Origin: Chryseobacterium sp. LJ668 | Lineage (GTDB): Bacteria; Bacteroidota; Bacteroidia; Flavobacteriales; Weeksellaceae | Assembly: GCF_019613955.1 (NCBI RefSeq) | Contig: NZ_CP080443.1 | Location: 124,001 to 188,000 of the forward strand | DNA length: 64,000 nucleotides | Reading direction: 5' to 3' | In this document: one piece after another, positions 26,744-35,609 of the stretch | Position numbering within the stretch: position 1 is the first letter of the stretch | How the letters are laid out: each line of letters starts with the position of its first letter | Notes under the pieces: model-generated | The model's database searches: none | What the model saw: only the letters and a program-made list of their open reading frames with translations | Told to the model about the DNA's origin: nothing | Program-made: the position numbers and the translations under genes

Positions 26744-28897
26744 TTAATTCGTTTGTATCAGTCCGTTTCTTTCCTTTTCAAATTGCCAAACTCTGTGATT
26801 GGCTATTGCATCAACAAATAAATCGTCAGCATCAGAATCATCTGCAGTTATTACTCCCGGATCATCATGCAGCATCAATGCGACATCTGTAAGATTTTTA
26901 ACTGCTTCGGTTTCCGCTCCAAAATAAATTGCTTTACAATGACGAAATGCTTCGTTAATGAAATCAATCGTCATGTTTTTATTTCCGGGTCTAATGAAAC
27001 CTTCTGCAGATTCTGCGCCGCCACATATATATAATGCATCGAAGCAAACACTTGAAGTTGTAGACAAGGCATGATCTGGAATATATGCCTGACCGTCTGA
27101 TGATTTTACAGGTGCTACAGAATCGCCAATATATTGTACCACTGCTCCCTGTCCTTCCAATTTTTCGATCAGACGATCGGTAGAAGCTGCATCAAAACCA
27201 TCTGTCATCATAAAACCTATTACACGACTCTCTATGGAATCTTTAACCGTATTTGCCATGCTTAGAGCATCTGAAAAACTTATAGCCGGTTCAATCTCAG
27301 CACTCTGAAGACTTGCCGGATCTGCGTCTGCGGGAATGCTTTGATTAGGCTGTTCAAGAATCTTCACTTCAACTCCCAAACGTGAAGCAACCTCATTAGC
27401 CAACTTTTTATCAACAAAGGCAAGCTGACCAACCATTCTTTCTCGGATTGCAGGAATAGTAACTTTTGACAGTTCAAAAACCAGGGCATTCTGCAAATGC
27501 GTTTTCTCAAATGCTGACTGACTGTTGTAAAATAATTTTGCCTGCGAGTAATGATCTACAAAGCTTTCGCTTCTTGCTCTTACTTTATGGCCTTCTACGC
27601 GTTCTTCCTGTGAAGCAAAACCTCCGTCTTTCATCATAGCCTGAAAAGGACAGCCACCGCCAATAGAATTTGGTTCATAACTCACTTTCCCTTTTGCAAT
27701 TTGCTGACGCATATGGCCGTCACGCTGATTATTGTGGATAGTGGTAATTGATCTGTTTATAGGAATTTCATGGAAATTCGGAGATCCTAATCTGGTAAGT
27801 TGGGTATCTGTGTAAGAAAATAATCTTCCCTGAAGAAGCGGATCATTTGAAAAATCTATACCGGGAACAATATGACCGGGGTGAAATGCTACCTGTTCGG
27901 TTTCAGCAAAGAAATTATCAGGATTTCTGTTTAGCGTCAATGTACCGACCAACTGGACAGGTACAAGCTCTTCGGGAATAATTTTTGTGGGATCTAGAAG
28001 GTCAAAATCAAAGTCATGTTCGTTGGCTTCAGGAACGATCTGTACCCCAAAATCCCACTCGGGAAAGGCTCCGTTTTCGATGGCTTCCCAAAGATCACGG
28101 CGGTGGAAATCCGGATCATTCCCAGAGATCTTCTGAGCTTCCGGCCATGCTACAGAATGCACACCCAATTTCGGTTTAAAATGAAATTTAACAAAGTGAA
28201 CGTCTCCCTGCTCATTAATAAATTTAAACGAGTGCACTCCAAATCCTTCCATCATACGGTAGCTTCTAGGAATTGCACGGTCGCTCATCAGCCACATAAT
28301 CATATGAGTACTTTCGGGCATTAAGGAAATAAAATCCCAGAAAGTATTGTGGGCTGAAGATGCCTGAGGAATTTCATTATCAGGCTCAGGTTTTACAGCA
28401 TGTACCAGATCCGGAAATTTTATGGCATCCTGGATAAAAAATACAGGAATATTATTGGCTACTAGATCGTAAATACCTTCTTCTGTATAAAATTTCACTG
28501 CGAAACCTCTTACGTCACGAGCAAGATCCGTACTTCCTCTACTCCCTGCAACTGTAGAAAATCTAACGAATACAGGAGTTTCCTCATCGACATTATTTAA
28601 AAATTTTGCTTTGGTGTATTGTGCCAGACTTTTGTTGAGTCTGAAAACACCGTGAGCACCGGAACCTCTTGCATGAACTACTCTTTCAGGAATTCTTTCA
28701 TGATCAAAGTGGGTGATTTTCTCTCTTAAAATAAAATCTTCAAGAAGAGAAGGGCCCCTTTCTCCGGCCTTCAGTGAGTCCTGATTGTTGTTGATCTTTA
28801 ATCCCTGATTAGTCGTCAGCATTTCATTGCTGTTATCCGTCGTATGATTTTGAAGTTGATCACGCTTCGAATTTGATCCTAAACTCTCATTTTCCAT
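26744..28897 (-). CDS. katE: Large-subunit (clade II, HPII-type) catalase
   Basis: 717 residues, the size of large-subunit catalases. It breaks hydrogen peroxide into water and oxygen. The active-site His is H82 in ARGSGAHGVF, the distal Asn lies in LVANNIPVFFIQDA, and the proximal Tyr heme ligand is in RLFSYTDTQLTRLG. A C-terminal flavodoxin/DJ-1-like domain (about residues 560-717, RVIGFMMTDGFDAAS...) is specific to clade II. It heads the operon with DUF892, sorbosone dehydrogenase and SMP-30 genes. Confidence 0.95.
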   Translation of the reverse strand: MENESLGSNSKRDQLQNHTTDNSNEMLTTNQGLKINNNQDSLKAGERGPSLLEDFILREKITHFDHERIPERVVHARGSGAHGVFRLNKSLAQYTKAKFLNNVDEETPVFVRFSTVAGSRGSTDLARDVRGFAVKFYTEEGIYDLVANNIPVFFIQDAIKFPDLVHAVKPEPDNEIPQASSAHNTFWDFISLMPESTHMIMWLMSDRAIPRSYRMMEGFGVHSFKFINEQGDVHFVKFHFKPKLGVHSVAWPEAQKISGNDPDFHRRDLWEAIENGAFPEWDFGVQIVPEANEHDFDFDLLDPTKIIPEELVPVQLVGTLTLNRNPDNFFAETEQVAFHPGHIVPGIDFSNDPLLQGRLFSYTDTQLTRLGSPNFHEIPINRSITTIHNNQRDGHMRQQIAKGKVSYEPNSIGGGCPFQAMMKDGGFASQEERVEGHKVRARSESFVDHYSQAKLFYNSQSAFEKTHLQNALVFELSKVTIPAIRERMVGQLAFVDKKLANEVASRLGVEVKILEQPNQSIPADADPASLQSAEIEPAISFSDALSMANTVKDSIESRVIGFMMTDGFDAASTDRLIEKLEGQGAVVQYIGDSVAPVKSSDGQAYIPDHALSTTSSVCFDALYICGGAESAEGFIRPGNKNMTIDFINEAFRHCKAIYFGAETEAVKNLTDVALMLHDDPGVITADDSDADDLFVDAIANHRVWQFEKERNGLIQTN

Positions 28898-29497
28898 AAT
28901 TAATATTGTTGTTGTTTTGTTTTGATATGATTTATTTGGAGAAGACGTGTTTATTTCTTCTAGTAATTGCTTTTACGGTTATCTTAAAGATTATCTGTTC
29001 AATAATTTGTTTTATGGGCAGAATCATTCTGAATATTGGTGCCACTTAGCAAATAATACGTGCGGGAATTAGGCGGAAAAGCGCCCACATGTTTTTAAAA
29101 AATTTGAATATGACGTGATCGAATAGTTTTTCTGCATGTGAAACAGAAAGATCATTACTTTTTTTTAATGTAATAACTGCTCATTTAATAGTTCGTTTAT
29201 TTGGTGTATCTCAAAAATAATAAGAATTAGATTTTAAAACGTATGACCATAGTCATATAGGATGAAATAGAATTGATCACCTGCTTATTATATTAAAATA
29301 TTCTCATTGCAGATGTACAACCCACCGTAAAATGAATTTGAGAAGTACAAGTAGAAGGATAAAGAATGTTTGAGCATTTTCTTATCAGAACGATTTAGAA
29401 TAAAGTCTGACTGTGCCAACATTTGTAAATATATAATCTACGTTTTTTAATTAAATAATATACTGTCTATTATTGTATATAAATGCCAATATAATAA
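28898..29497. other. Intergenic region upstream of catalase
   Basis: 600 bp without a supported ORF, between catalase and the first Crp/Fnr gene on the minus strand. It contains the palindrome at 29242-29257, 345 bp before catalase. Nothing else is recognised. Confidence 0.6.
29242..29257. promoter_or_regulatory. Crp/Fnr-like palindrome TATGACCATAGTCATA
   Basis: Perfect 6-bp arms TATGAC/GTCATA with a 4-bp spacer, upstream of the catalase operon. Twelve of its 16 bases, including both ATGA/TCAT arms, recur in the palindrome upstream of ccoG. Confidence 0.55.
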
Positions 29498-30094
29498 TTA
29501 ATAAAAAATTTTTCCATTCACAATTTTTACAATATTCTCCCGTTCCATTCTTTTGATTACCCGTATGACAGTTTCAACTCTCAAACCTGTTAACGAAGCG
29601 ATTTCAAGACGAGTGTAAGGAATTTGATATAAGTATTGTTCTGTAACGTTATGATACTCCTTCAGACAATCCATAACACAGATTACTTTGTTAAAAGGAT
29701 TTGTAGAAGACAAACTATTGAGCATCACGTAGCGGTAATGCATTCTCTCCGAAGTATATTGATACAGCTTAAATAATATGTTTTGATTATTCTTTATAAG
29801 CTCTAAAAATCTTGCGATCTGTACCCTGATGATTTCTGCATCAGTCATTGCCACGGCATTTACAGGATATGGTCTGTTAGAAAATATAAAAGTCTCACCC
29901 AAGCAATGTCCTGTAGTGGGAAAGCTGTGAATAAACTCTTTCCCTTCCTGATGATAATTGTTGATCTTTACATTACCATACTTTATCTGATAATAAAACT
30001 TGGGCGTTTCCGACTCTCTAAAGATAATATCATTTTTGTCAAAACTCATTAATTCTCCCCCATAACGAAAGAGTAAATCTTCATCGACTAGCAT
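29498..30094 (-). CDS. Crp/Fnr family transcriptional regulator (copy 1)
   Basis: 198 residues. The N-terminal cyclic-nucleotide-binding-like beta-roll (about 15-110) contains YYQIKYGNVKINNYHQEGKEF. A long dimerisation helix follows, and then a winged HTH with recognition segment TRLEIASLTGLRVETVIRVIKRME (residues about 160-185). There is no N-terminal Cys cluster, so it is not a classical 4Fe-4S Fnr. It is one of three same-length paralogues here. The palindrome at 30221-30238 lies 127 bp upstream and may be its own operator. Confidence 0.9.
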   Translation of the reverse strand: MLVDEDLLFRYGGELMSFDKNDIIFRESETPKFYYQIKYGNVKINNYHQEGKEFIHSFPTTGHCLGETFIFSNRPYPVNAVAMTDAEIIRVQIARFLELIKNNQNILFKLYQYTSERMHYRYVMLNSLSSTNPFNKVICVMDCLKEYHNVTEQYLYQIPYTRLEIASLTGLRVETVIRVIKRMERENIVKIVNGKIFY

Positions 30095-30220
30095 GCTCTA
30101 AAAATTATGGATATTTAAAATTACGTACAACTCAACAGAAATATTTTTGTAAATAATTATATCACTAAATAGTGTATATTTTACTGTTTTTCAAATTTAA
30201 CAGTATATGACATTTCGTAT

Positions 30221-30238
30221 GTATGATTCAAATCATAC
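30221..30238. promoter_or_regulatory. Crp/Fnr-like palindrome GTATGATTCAAATCATAC
   Basis: The best palindrome of the set: 7-bp arms GTATGAT/ATCATAC around TCAA, 127 bp upstream of Crp/Fnr copy 1. This suggests autoregulation or cross-regulation among the three paralogues (inference). Confidence 0.65.
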
Positions 30239-30645
30239 CTACTGCATATTGCGATCAACCCACAGATAATCAGAAGTATTTTTAAAATCATCAAAGCTAT
30301 TATTGTCTTTTTTAAATTAATGATAAATATTCATTTCTTTAATTACAAAACGAGAATGGTAAAACTGCGTATAAATCTCCTGTAAAACGAAAAAACTTCA
30401 TTTTTACATTGCATAGAAAGTGATAACTATATTACTGAATAATTAAAAAATCTGTCATAATATGATCCAAAACATATCACTTTTCCAATACTTGCACGAT
30501 ATTTGCTAACTATAAATAATATCAATTTAATCTCGTCTCCTGTCTCAACTAAGGAGCAATTGTATTCTAAACGAAGTTGTCTCGTATATATTAGTAAAAG
30601 AGGCAAAACACATTATCTTCATGGCCGCCTTATTATTTTAAAGAT

Positions 30646-30671
30646 TGTTGCCTTAAAACGTATTGGCAACA
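30646..30671. promoter_or_regulatory. Inverted repeat TGTTGCC-N12-GGCAACA
   Basis: Perfect 7-bp arms with a 12-bp spacer, about 97-122 bp upstream of Crp/Fnr copy 2 (30768). It is unlike the Crp/Fnr-type palindromes. It may be an operator or a hairpin; no T-tract follows, so it is not a terminator. Confidence 0.4.
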
Positions 30672-30767
30672 TACAGTAAATTATGATCTTCATAAAACAC
30701 TGATGATCTTGAAGCAGGTTATATACACGGCTATTTCTATCCTTACACCAACCATAAAAATAAAAAT

Positions 30768-31364
30768 ATGTTTTTAAAAGAAGAACTTCTGTACTCCATT
30801 GGAGCGTCAGAAGAAAATTATAAACCTGGAGATTATTTATTCCATGAAGGGGGAAACCCGCAATTCTATTTTCAGATAGTAAGTGGCGAGGTAAAGCTGA
30901 ACAGTTACCACAGCGACGGCAAAGAATTTATTCAAAGTATCCTTAACTCGCCCTATGCGGTGGGAGAATATATGCTGTATATCGAAAAACCGTATCCTAC
31001 CAATGCAGTTGCGCTGACGAATTGTACTATCATTAAAATCTGCAGAAATAAATTACTAAAATTCTTTGATTGCAATCCCGGTCTCTATATTAACCTTTGC
31101 AGATCGTTATCAAAAAACCTATACAGCAAATCTGTTATGATGCAAAAATTATCTTGTTATACCGCAGTGGAAAGGCTGAATGAAGTATTGCAGATGATGA
31201 AGCAGGACCAGCTGAATAAATCACCATACACGTATGAGATTCCAATGACACGACAGCAATTGGCATCATTAACCGGCTTGTGTGTCGAAACTACGATCAG
31301 GGCAATTAAAAGGATGGAACGCGAAAAGATACTTCGTATTAAAAACCGTAAAATTCTGATCTGA
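30768..31364 (+). CDS. Crp/Fnr family transcriptional regulator (copy 2)
   Basis: 198 residues with the same layout as copy 1: beta-roll with FYFQIVSGEVKLNSYHSDGKEFIQSI, dimer helix, and HTH TRQQLASLTGLCVETTIRAIKRMERE. No clustered N-terminal cysteines. A cysteine sits inside the recognition helix (GLCVET), where copies 1 and 3 have Arg. It is followed after 184 bp by copy 3 in the same direction. Confidence 0.9.
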   Translation: MFLKEELLYSIGASEENYKPGDYLFHEGGNPQFYFQIVSGEVKLNSYHSDGKEFIQSILNSPYAVGEYMLYIEKPYPTNAVALTNCTIIKICRNKLLKFFDCNPGLYINLCRSLSKNLYSKSVMMQKLSCYTAVERLNEVLQMMKQDQLNKSPYTYEIPMTRQQLASLTGLCVETTIRAIKRMEREKILRIKNRKILI

Positions 31365-31548
31365 CAATTCGGCACACGGTATGCTATCCCTTATGTCTAT
31401 AATTAATCACGGAACAATTCAATATTATTGAATTTATGCCGCAAACATTATGTTTTTTTACAATTTTATCCTTTATTCTGATTAAAAATGGTCTAAAGCC
31501 TACTATGAAAGCTAATGCCGAGTTTGCAATATACAAAACTATATAACT

Positions 31549-32145
31549 ATGCTTATTAACAGTAATTTACTCAATAAATACGGTGCTGAAACCGTAACCG
31601 TACAACCCTCTGAAACGATCTTCAATGAAGGTGATGTTCCCAGATGCTACTATCAAATAGTAAGTGGGAGAATTAAACTAAATCACTATGACGAAGACGG
31701 AAAGGAAATTATCCAAAGTGTGCTCATTCCCGGGCAGAGTGTTTGTGAACTGATGCTTTTTGTTGAAGAAAAATATCCCGTCAATGCAGAAACATTACTT
31801 CCATGCGAAATTCAAAAAATATCAAAAAAAGGATTTTTTCAATTGCTTGATGAAAATCCTGATGTTTCTATGGACGTTAATCGATTTTTGTCTGAAAGAC
31901 TGTATCAAAAATTTATCATGATGCAGCATAATTTATCTCTCAGGCCTGATGTGAGGCTCATAGGAGTTTTTAATTATTTTAAAAGCTACAGCGATCAAAA
32001 GGAAAAATACTCATACGAAATTGATCTTACCAGGAAACAGCTGGCTTCAATTACAGGTCTGAGAATTGAAACTGTTATCAGAACCATAAAAAAAATGGAT
32101 AGTGAAGGAATACTGCAGCTGAAAAACAGTAAAATATTTTATTAG
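31549..32145 (+). CDS. Crp/Fnr family transcriptional regulator (copy 3)
   Basis: 198 residues, paralogous to copies 1 and 2. The beta-roll contains CYYQIVSGRIKLNHYDEDGKEIIQSV and the HTH is TRKQLASITGLRIETVIRTIKKMDSEG. No redox cysteine cluster. A TrxR-like flavoprotein gene follows 117 bp downstream and may be its target or partner (position only). Confidence 0.9.
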   Translation: MLINSNLLNKYGAETVTVQPSETIFNEGDVPRCYYQIVSGRIKLNHYDEDGKEIIQSVLIPGQSVCELMLFVEEKYPVNAETLLPCEIQKISKKGFFQLLDENPDVSMDVNRFLSERLYQKFIMMQHNLSLRPDVRLIGVFNYFKSYSDQKEKYSYEIDLTRKQLASITGLRIETVIRTIKKMDSEGILQLKNSKIFY

Positions 32146-32262
32146 CTTTCATAAAATTTTAGGGATTATAGTAGCAGCTTTTGAGTAAATATATTTAAAA
32201 TTATTCTCTTAAAACCAGCAGTTTACTTCTAACAGAAATTATAAAAGAATATTTTATCTTCA

Positions 32263-33171
32263 ATGAATAATAATCAAATTTTCGATGTTGTTATAATCGG
32301 AGGAAGTTATTCCGGGCTTTCTGCTGCCTTAAGTCTCGTCAGATTCCGTAGAGAAATCCTCATTATTGATCATCATCAACCTTGTAACAGATTCTCTCCC
32401 GTTTCACACAATTTTTTAACCCGTGACCGCGAATCGCAATCTACTTTATCAAATATCGCTAAAAATCAGGTGCTCAGCTATACCGGCGTGAGATTTATCA
32501 ATGCACAAGCTGTTTCCGGTAAGAAAGAGGGAGATCTTTTTATTATAACGACAGAGACCGGGGAGCGATTGAAAGCAAAAAAAGTGATTTTTGCGACGGG
32601 TGTTAAAGATGAAATTCCCAATATAAAAGGTTTTAAAGAATGTTGGGGTATATCAATTGTTCACTGCCCATACTGTCACGGTTATGAGATGAGAGATCAG
32701 AAAACGGCCATTTTAGCAAATGGCAATGCGGCTTATCATCTGACAGCTTTAGTCCGTAATCTTACATCGAATCTCATAATACTGACAGAAGCCAAAGCGG
32801 ATTTTACGGAAGATCAGTTGTTAAGATTAAGCAGCCATGATATAAAAATTATTGAAGTTCCGGTAGCGGAAATTATGCACTGTAATGGTTTGATCAGCAA
32901 TATTATGCTGAAAGATGGTGTTCAGATTGATATCCAGGCTTTATATACGATACTTCCCTTTCGGCAGCAGTCAGATATCCCAAAACAACTTGGCTGCGGC
33001 CTTACCGACCATGGTCTGATCAAGATAGATGATGAGCAGCGCACCACAATTCCAGGAATATATGCGTGTGGTGATAACGCAGCGCTGATGCGGTCTGTTT
33101 CTAAAGCCGTTTATAGCGGAAATCTTGCCGGAGCCATCGTCAATGCAGAACTTACTGAGGAATTATTTTAG
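32263..33171 (+). CDS. Thioredoxin-reductase-like NAD(P)/FAD oxidoreductase
   Basis: 302 residues, the size of low-molecular-weight thioredoxin reductases. FAD motif DVVIIGGSYSGLSAALSL near residue 8; CPYCHGYE near residue 145 supplies a CxxC disulfide; GIYACGDNA near residue 265 is the second FAD site. The NAD(P) domain is weakly conserved (ILANGNAAYHLTAL instead of GxGxxA), so the partner nucleotide or substrate may differ from thioredoxin reductase. No thioredoxin gene is adjacent. Confidence 0.85.
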   Translation: MNNNQIFDVVIIGGSYSGLSAALSLVRFRREILIIDHHQPCNRFSPVSHNFLTRDRESQSTLSNIAKNQVLSYTGVRFINAQAVSGKKEGDLFIITTETGERLKAKKVIFATGVKDEIPNIKGFKECWGISIVHCPYCHGYEMRDQKTAILANGNAAYHLTALVRNLTSNLIILTEAKADFTEDQLLRLSSHDIKIIEVPVAEIMHCNGLISNIMLKDGVQIDIQALYTILPFRQQSDIPKQLGCGLTDHGLIKIDDEQRTTIPGIYACGDNAALMRSVSKAVYSGNLAGAIVNAELTEELF

Positions 33172-33222
33172 AATAATTTAAGAAGAATATTTACCGAATT
33201 TTCGCGAAAATATTATTCTCTG

Positions 33223-33234
33223 TGATTGACATCA
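33223..33234. promoter_or_regulatory. Crp/Fnr-like palindrome TGATTGACATCA
   Basis: Perfect TGAT/ATCA arms with spacer TGAC, 51 bp upstream of the lipoprotein/cyanophycinase pair. Confidence 0.5.
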
Positions 33235-33284
33235 TAAGATTTTAATTTTTTACTTCTTATGTTTGACCTAACCAAATCAAACTT

Positions 33285-33482
33285 ATGAAAAATACAGCAC
33301 TATTACTAGGAGCCCTATTCTTTGCGGTTTCATGTACAAAATCTGAAACACAATATACTGATCAGGGAAATAAAAAGCAGACTGTAAATGACAGAAAATC
33401 TGACACCATTCAGACTTTAAACGAAATATCAGATACTCTGCAGATGGAGAATGACAGTATTGATGTGAAAACAGATAACTAA
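33285..33482 (+). CDS. Small predicted lipoprotein
   Basis: 65 residues. Signal MKNTALLLGALFFAVSC ends in a lipobox with Cys-17. The mature part is polar and acidic (SDTIQTLNEISDTLQMENDS), with a coiled-coil tendency. The cyanophycinase start is 11 bp downstream, so they form a two-gene operon. Confidence 0.65.
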   Translation: MKNTALLLGALFFAVSCTKSETQYTDQGNKKQTVNDRKSDTIQTLNEISDTLQMENDSIDVKTDN

Positions 33483-33493
33483 TACCTGAAGCT

Positions 33494-34333
33494 ATGAATC
33501 CAAAAGGAAAAATATTAATTATTGGCGGGCATGAAGATCGGGATGACAACAAAGTTGAAATGCAGGACAGCAACCGCAAATTTTTAAAAAATGAAATTCT
33601 AAAACTTTTAGCACAATCAAAAAACGACCGTATTGAAATCGTTACAGCAGCCAGTGCTGAACCTGAAAGTATGCGTGACACCTATCGGAAAACATTTGCG
33701 GAAATCGGGTATACCAATTTTGGTTTTCTGCATACTTTTGAAGAAACACCGGAAGATCATTATCTTCAAAGAATTTCAAAAGCAAAGACTGTGTTTTTTA
33801 CAGGGGGTGACCAGAATAGAATCTGCAAACATCTAAATCATTCAGCCATTCGCAATCTCTTGCATGAAAAGTATACGAATGAAGAAAATTTTATCATTGC
33901 AGGTACTAGTGCGGGAGCAATGTGCTTACCTGAAGTGATTATTTTTGAGGCAGAAAATGGCGAAGCTATAATTAAAGATGACATCGAACTTGGAACCGGA
34001 TTAGGTTTACTGGATAATCTGATCGTCGATACGCATTTTATCCACAGAGGGAGATTCGGAAGACTGGCACATGCTGTTTTACTAAATCAAGAACTCTATG
34101 GTGCCGGACTTGGAGAAGATACTGCATTACTCATAGAAGAGGGAAACAAGGCAATATGCAAAGGTTCAGGTATGGTACTGATGATCAGTGGTAGTGAAAT
34201 TGATCAGACAAACATTAGCACGGTAAAGAAAAGCTCTCCGGTTTACGCAGAAAATTTCAAAGTTAACATCTTAACAGAAGATTGTATTGTTGATTTAAAT
34301 ACTGGTCAAATGACTGTATCTGCGCAATCATAA
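33494..34333 (+). CDS. Cyanophycinase-like S51 peptidase
   Basis: 279 residues. Cyanophycinase hydrolyses cyanophycin (multi-L-arginyl-poly-L-aspartate) to beta-Asp-Arg dipeptides. The nucleophile elbow is AGTSAGAMCLPE with S139, and DTHFIHRGRFGRL (residues 179-191) holds the conserved His region. ILIIGGHED and FFTGGDQNRI are further family blocks. Length fits CphB. No signal peptide, so it is an intracellular type. No cyanophycin synthetase or isoaspartyl dipeptidase gene lies in the window. Confidence 0.88.
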   Translation: MNPKGKILIIGGHEDRDDNKVEMQDSNRKFLKNEILKLLAQSKNDRIEIVTAASAEPESMRDTYRKTFAEIGYTNFGFLHTFEETPEDHYLQRISKAKTVFFTGGDQNRICKHLNHSAIRNLLHEKYTNEENFIIAGTSAGAMCLPEVIIFEAENGEAIIKDDIELGTGLGLLDNLIVDTHFIHRGRFGRLAHAVLLNQELYGAGLGEDTALLIEEGNKAICKGSGMVLMISGSEIDQTNISTVKKSSPVYAENFKVNILTEDCIVDLNTGQMTVSAQS

Positions 34334-34582
34334 TGGCCGTAGTTAAAGAAGAAAATGTGGTGAAGTTTTATTTTAAATGTTCTGGTAGCTATAAAGTTTT
34401 CTTAAACAAGATTTTTTTCGCTATTATCAGACCAATAAAACAACGCTTTAGTTATTTTTAGTGTTGTAAAAAATCTCTTCTTTAAATTATTTGTTATCCA
34501 AAGTTTAACTCTCGTAAACTACTGCGACTGAAAAATTTATTTCTATGTCTGTTGGATTAATTAATTGCAAATGTTTTTTATA

Positions 34583-35413
34583 TTAACTTTTCTTAGATTG
34601 ACGAATATTTTGTTTTAAATTTAAGACAAATAAAGATGAAATATTAGTATCTTTTTGGTAATAATACCCGATAATAAATGATACTATTGCAGGTAAGAAA
34701 AGCACTAACCCTTCCCTATCAATATAATGATTTAGCAATAAAGCAGCCGTAATAATGATCCACCCCGATAAAAAATAATAATTTGCCAACCGAAGATTTC
34801 GGTATCTAAGATCGTTTTTGCGGTAAGGGATGATTATAAAGCAAACATGCGCAAGAATGGCCCCGGTTAAAACATCAATTAAATGATGCTGATACGTCGT
34901 TAATGTCGAAATTCCTAAAAAAATAAGCCATATCATTACCAAATTCCGCCATCTTGAAAGATCTTTAAACACTGACCAGAATATAAAGGCAAAAACAATA
35001 TGCAATGATGGTGATTGGTTGAATGGAGAATCAAATGCTTTTAAAAAAGAAAAAGGCAGCTTTAAAATACTATTGGACACTTCAGGTTTTGTAAAGGAAA
35101 ATTGTAAAGGAACTGTAATGAAGAATAATCCTGCTACAATAATTGCAAAAAGTATTCTCCATGTTAAGATCTTTAATTGGTACTTATTTTTACAAGAAAA
35201 AAATACTGCGCAGAAAAAAATCCCACTCGCCATGTACGGAATAATCGACAATGGTACGAATGGAATAGAACTTTCAATGTCAAAAGTGAAAGATGGTACA
35301 TGCTCTAAAGAAGATGCATACCAGGTACAAAAATTGTAGACAGCCACGAATACAATGGTGCAAAGGGTCAATGTAAATGCCTGTTGCCGGATTTTCAATT
35401 TCATTTCAGTCAT
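34583..35413 (-). CDS. PAP2-superfamily membrane phosphatase-like protein
   Basis: 276 residues with about six transmembrane helices. Two of the three PAP2 phosphatase motifs are visible: QSPSLHIVFAF (PSLH, motif 2) and TYQHHLIDVLTG (HHxxxD, motif 3, acting His and Asp). Motif 1 (KxxxxxxRP) is not evident, as in the inositolphosphotransferase-type branch of the superfamily. Probably acts on a lipid phosphate or transfers a phospho-headgroup (inference). Confidence 0.75.
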   Translation of the reverse strand: MTEMKLKIRQQAFTLTLCTIVFVAVYNFCTWYASSLEHVPSFTFDIESSIPFVPLSIIPYMASGIFFCAVFFSCKNKYQLKILTWRILFAIIVAGLFFITVPLQFSFTKPEVSNSILKLPFSFLKAFDSPFNQSPSLHIVFAFIFWSVFKDLSRWRNLVMIWLIFLGISTLTTYQHHLIDVLTGAILAHVCFIIIPYRKNDLRYRNLRLANYYFLSGWIIITAALLLNHYIDREGLVLFLPAIVSFIIGYYYQKDTNISSLFVLNLKQNIRQSKKS

Positions 35414-35609
35414 TGACTTTTTTTAACAAAATTATCAAATAGAATATTCGTTGTTTTATAAGACTTTGAAGGGAAGATGATCGTTTTGTTCTTACCATAT
35501 CAAAAATATTCCCCTCAGTATTGCTAAGATTTTAATGAAAACCTTTAATTGAATGATCCTTTGGAATGAGCATTTTTAATATAGGTAAAGCCAAAATGTA
35601 ATTGGTGTA

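Larger units (their letters stand above)
30095..30767. other. Divergent region between two Crp/Fnr genes
   Basis: About 670 bp without a supported ORF. It carries the near-perfect palindrome at 30221-30238, an imperfect one TATGATCCAAAACATA at 30461-30476, and an unrelated inverted repeat TGTTGCC-N12-GGCAACA at 30646-30671. Confidence 0.65.

Noticed and set aside
34441..34480. Hairpin CAACGCT...AGTGTTG after the cyanophycinase
   Set aside because: Loop is long, stem is short with a mismatch, and it lies over 100 bp from the stop; too weak for a terminator.
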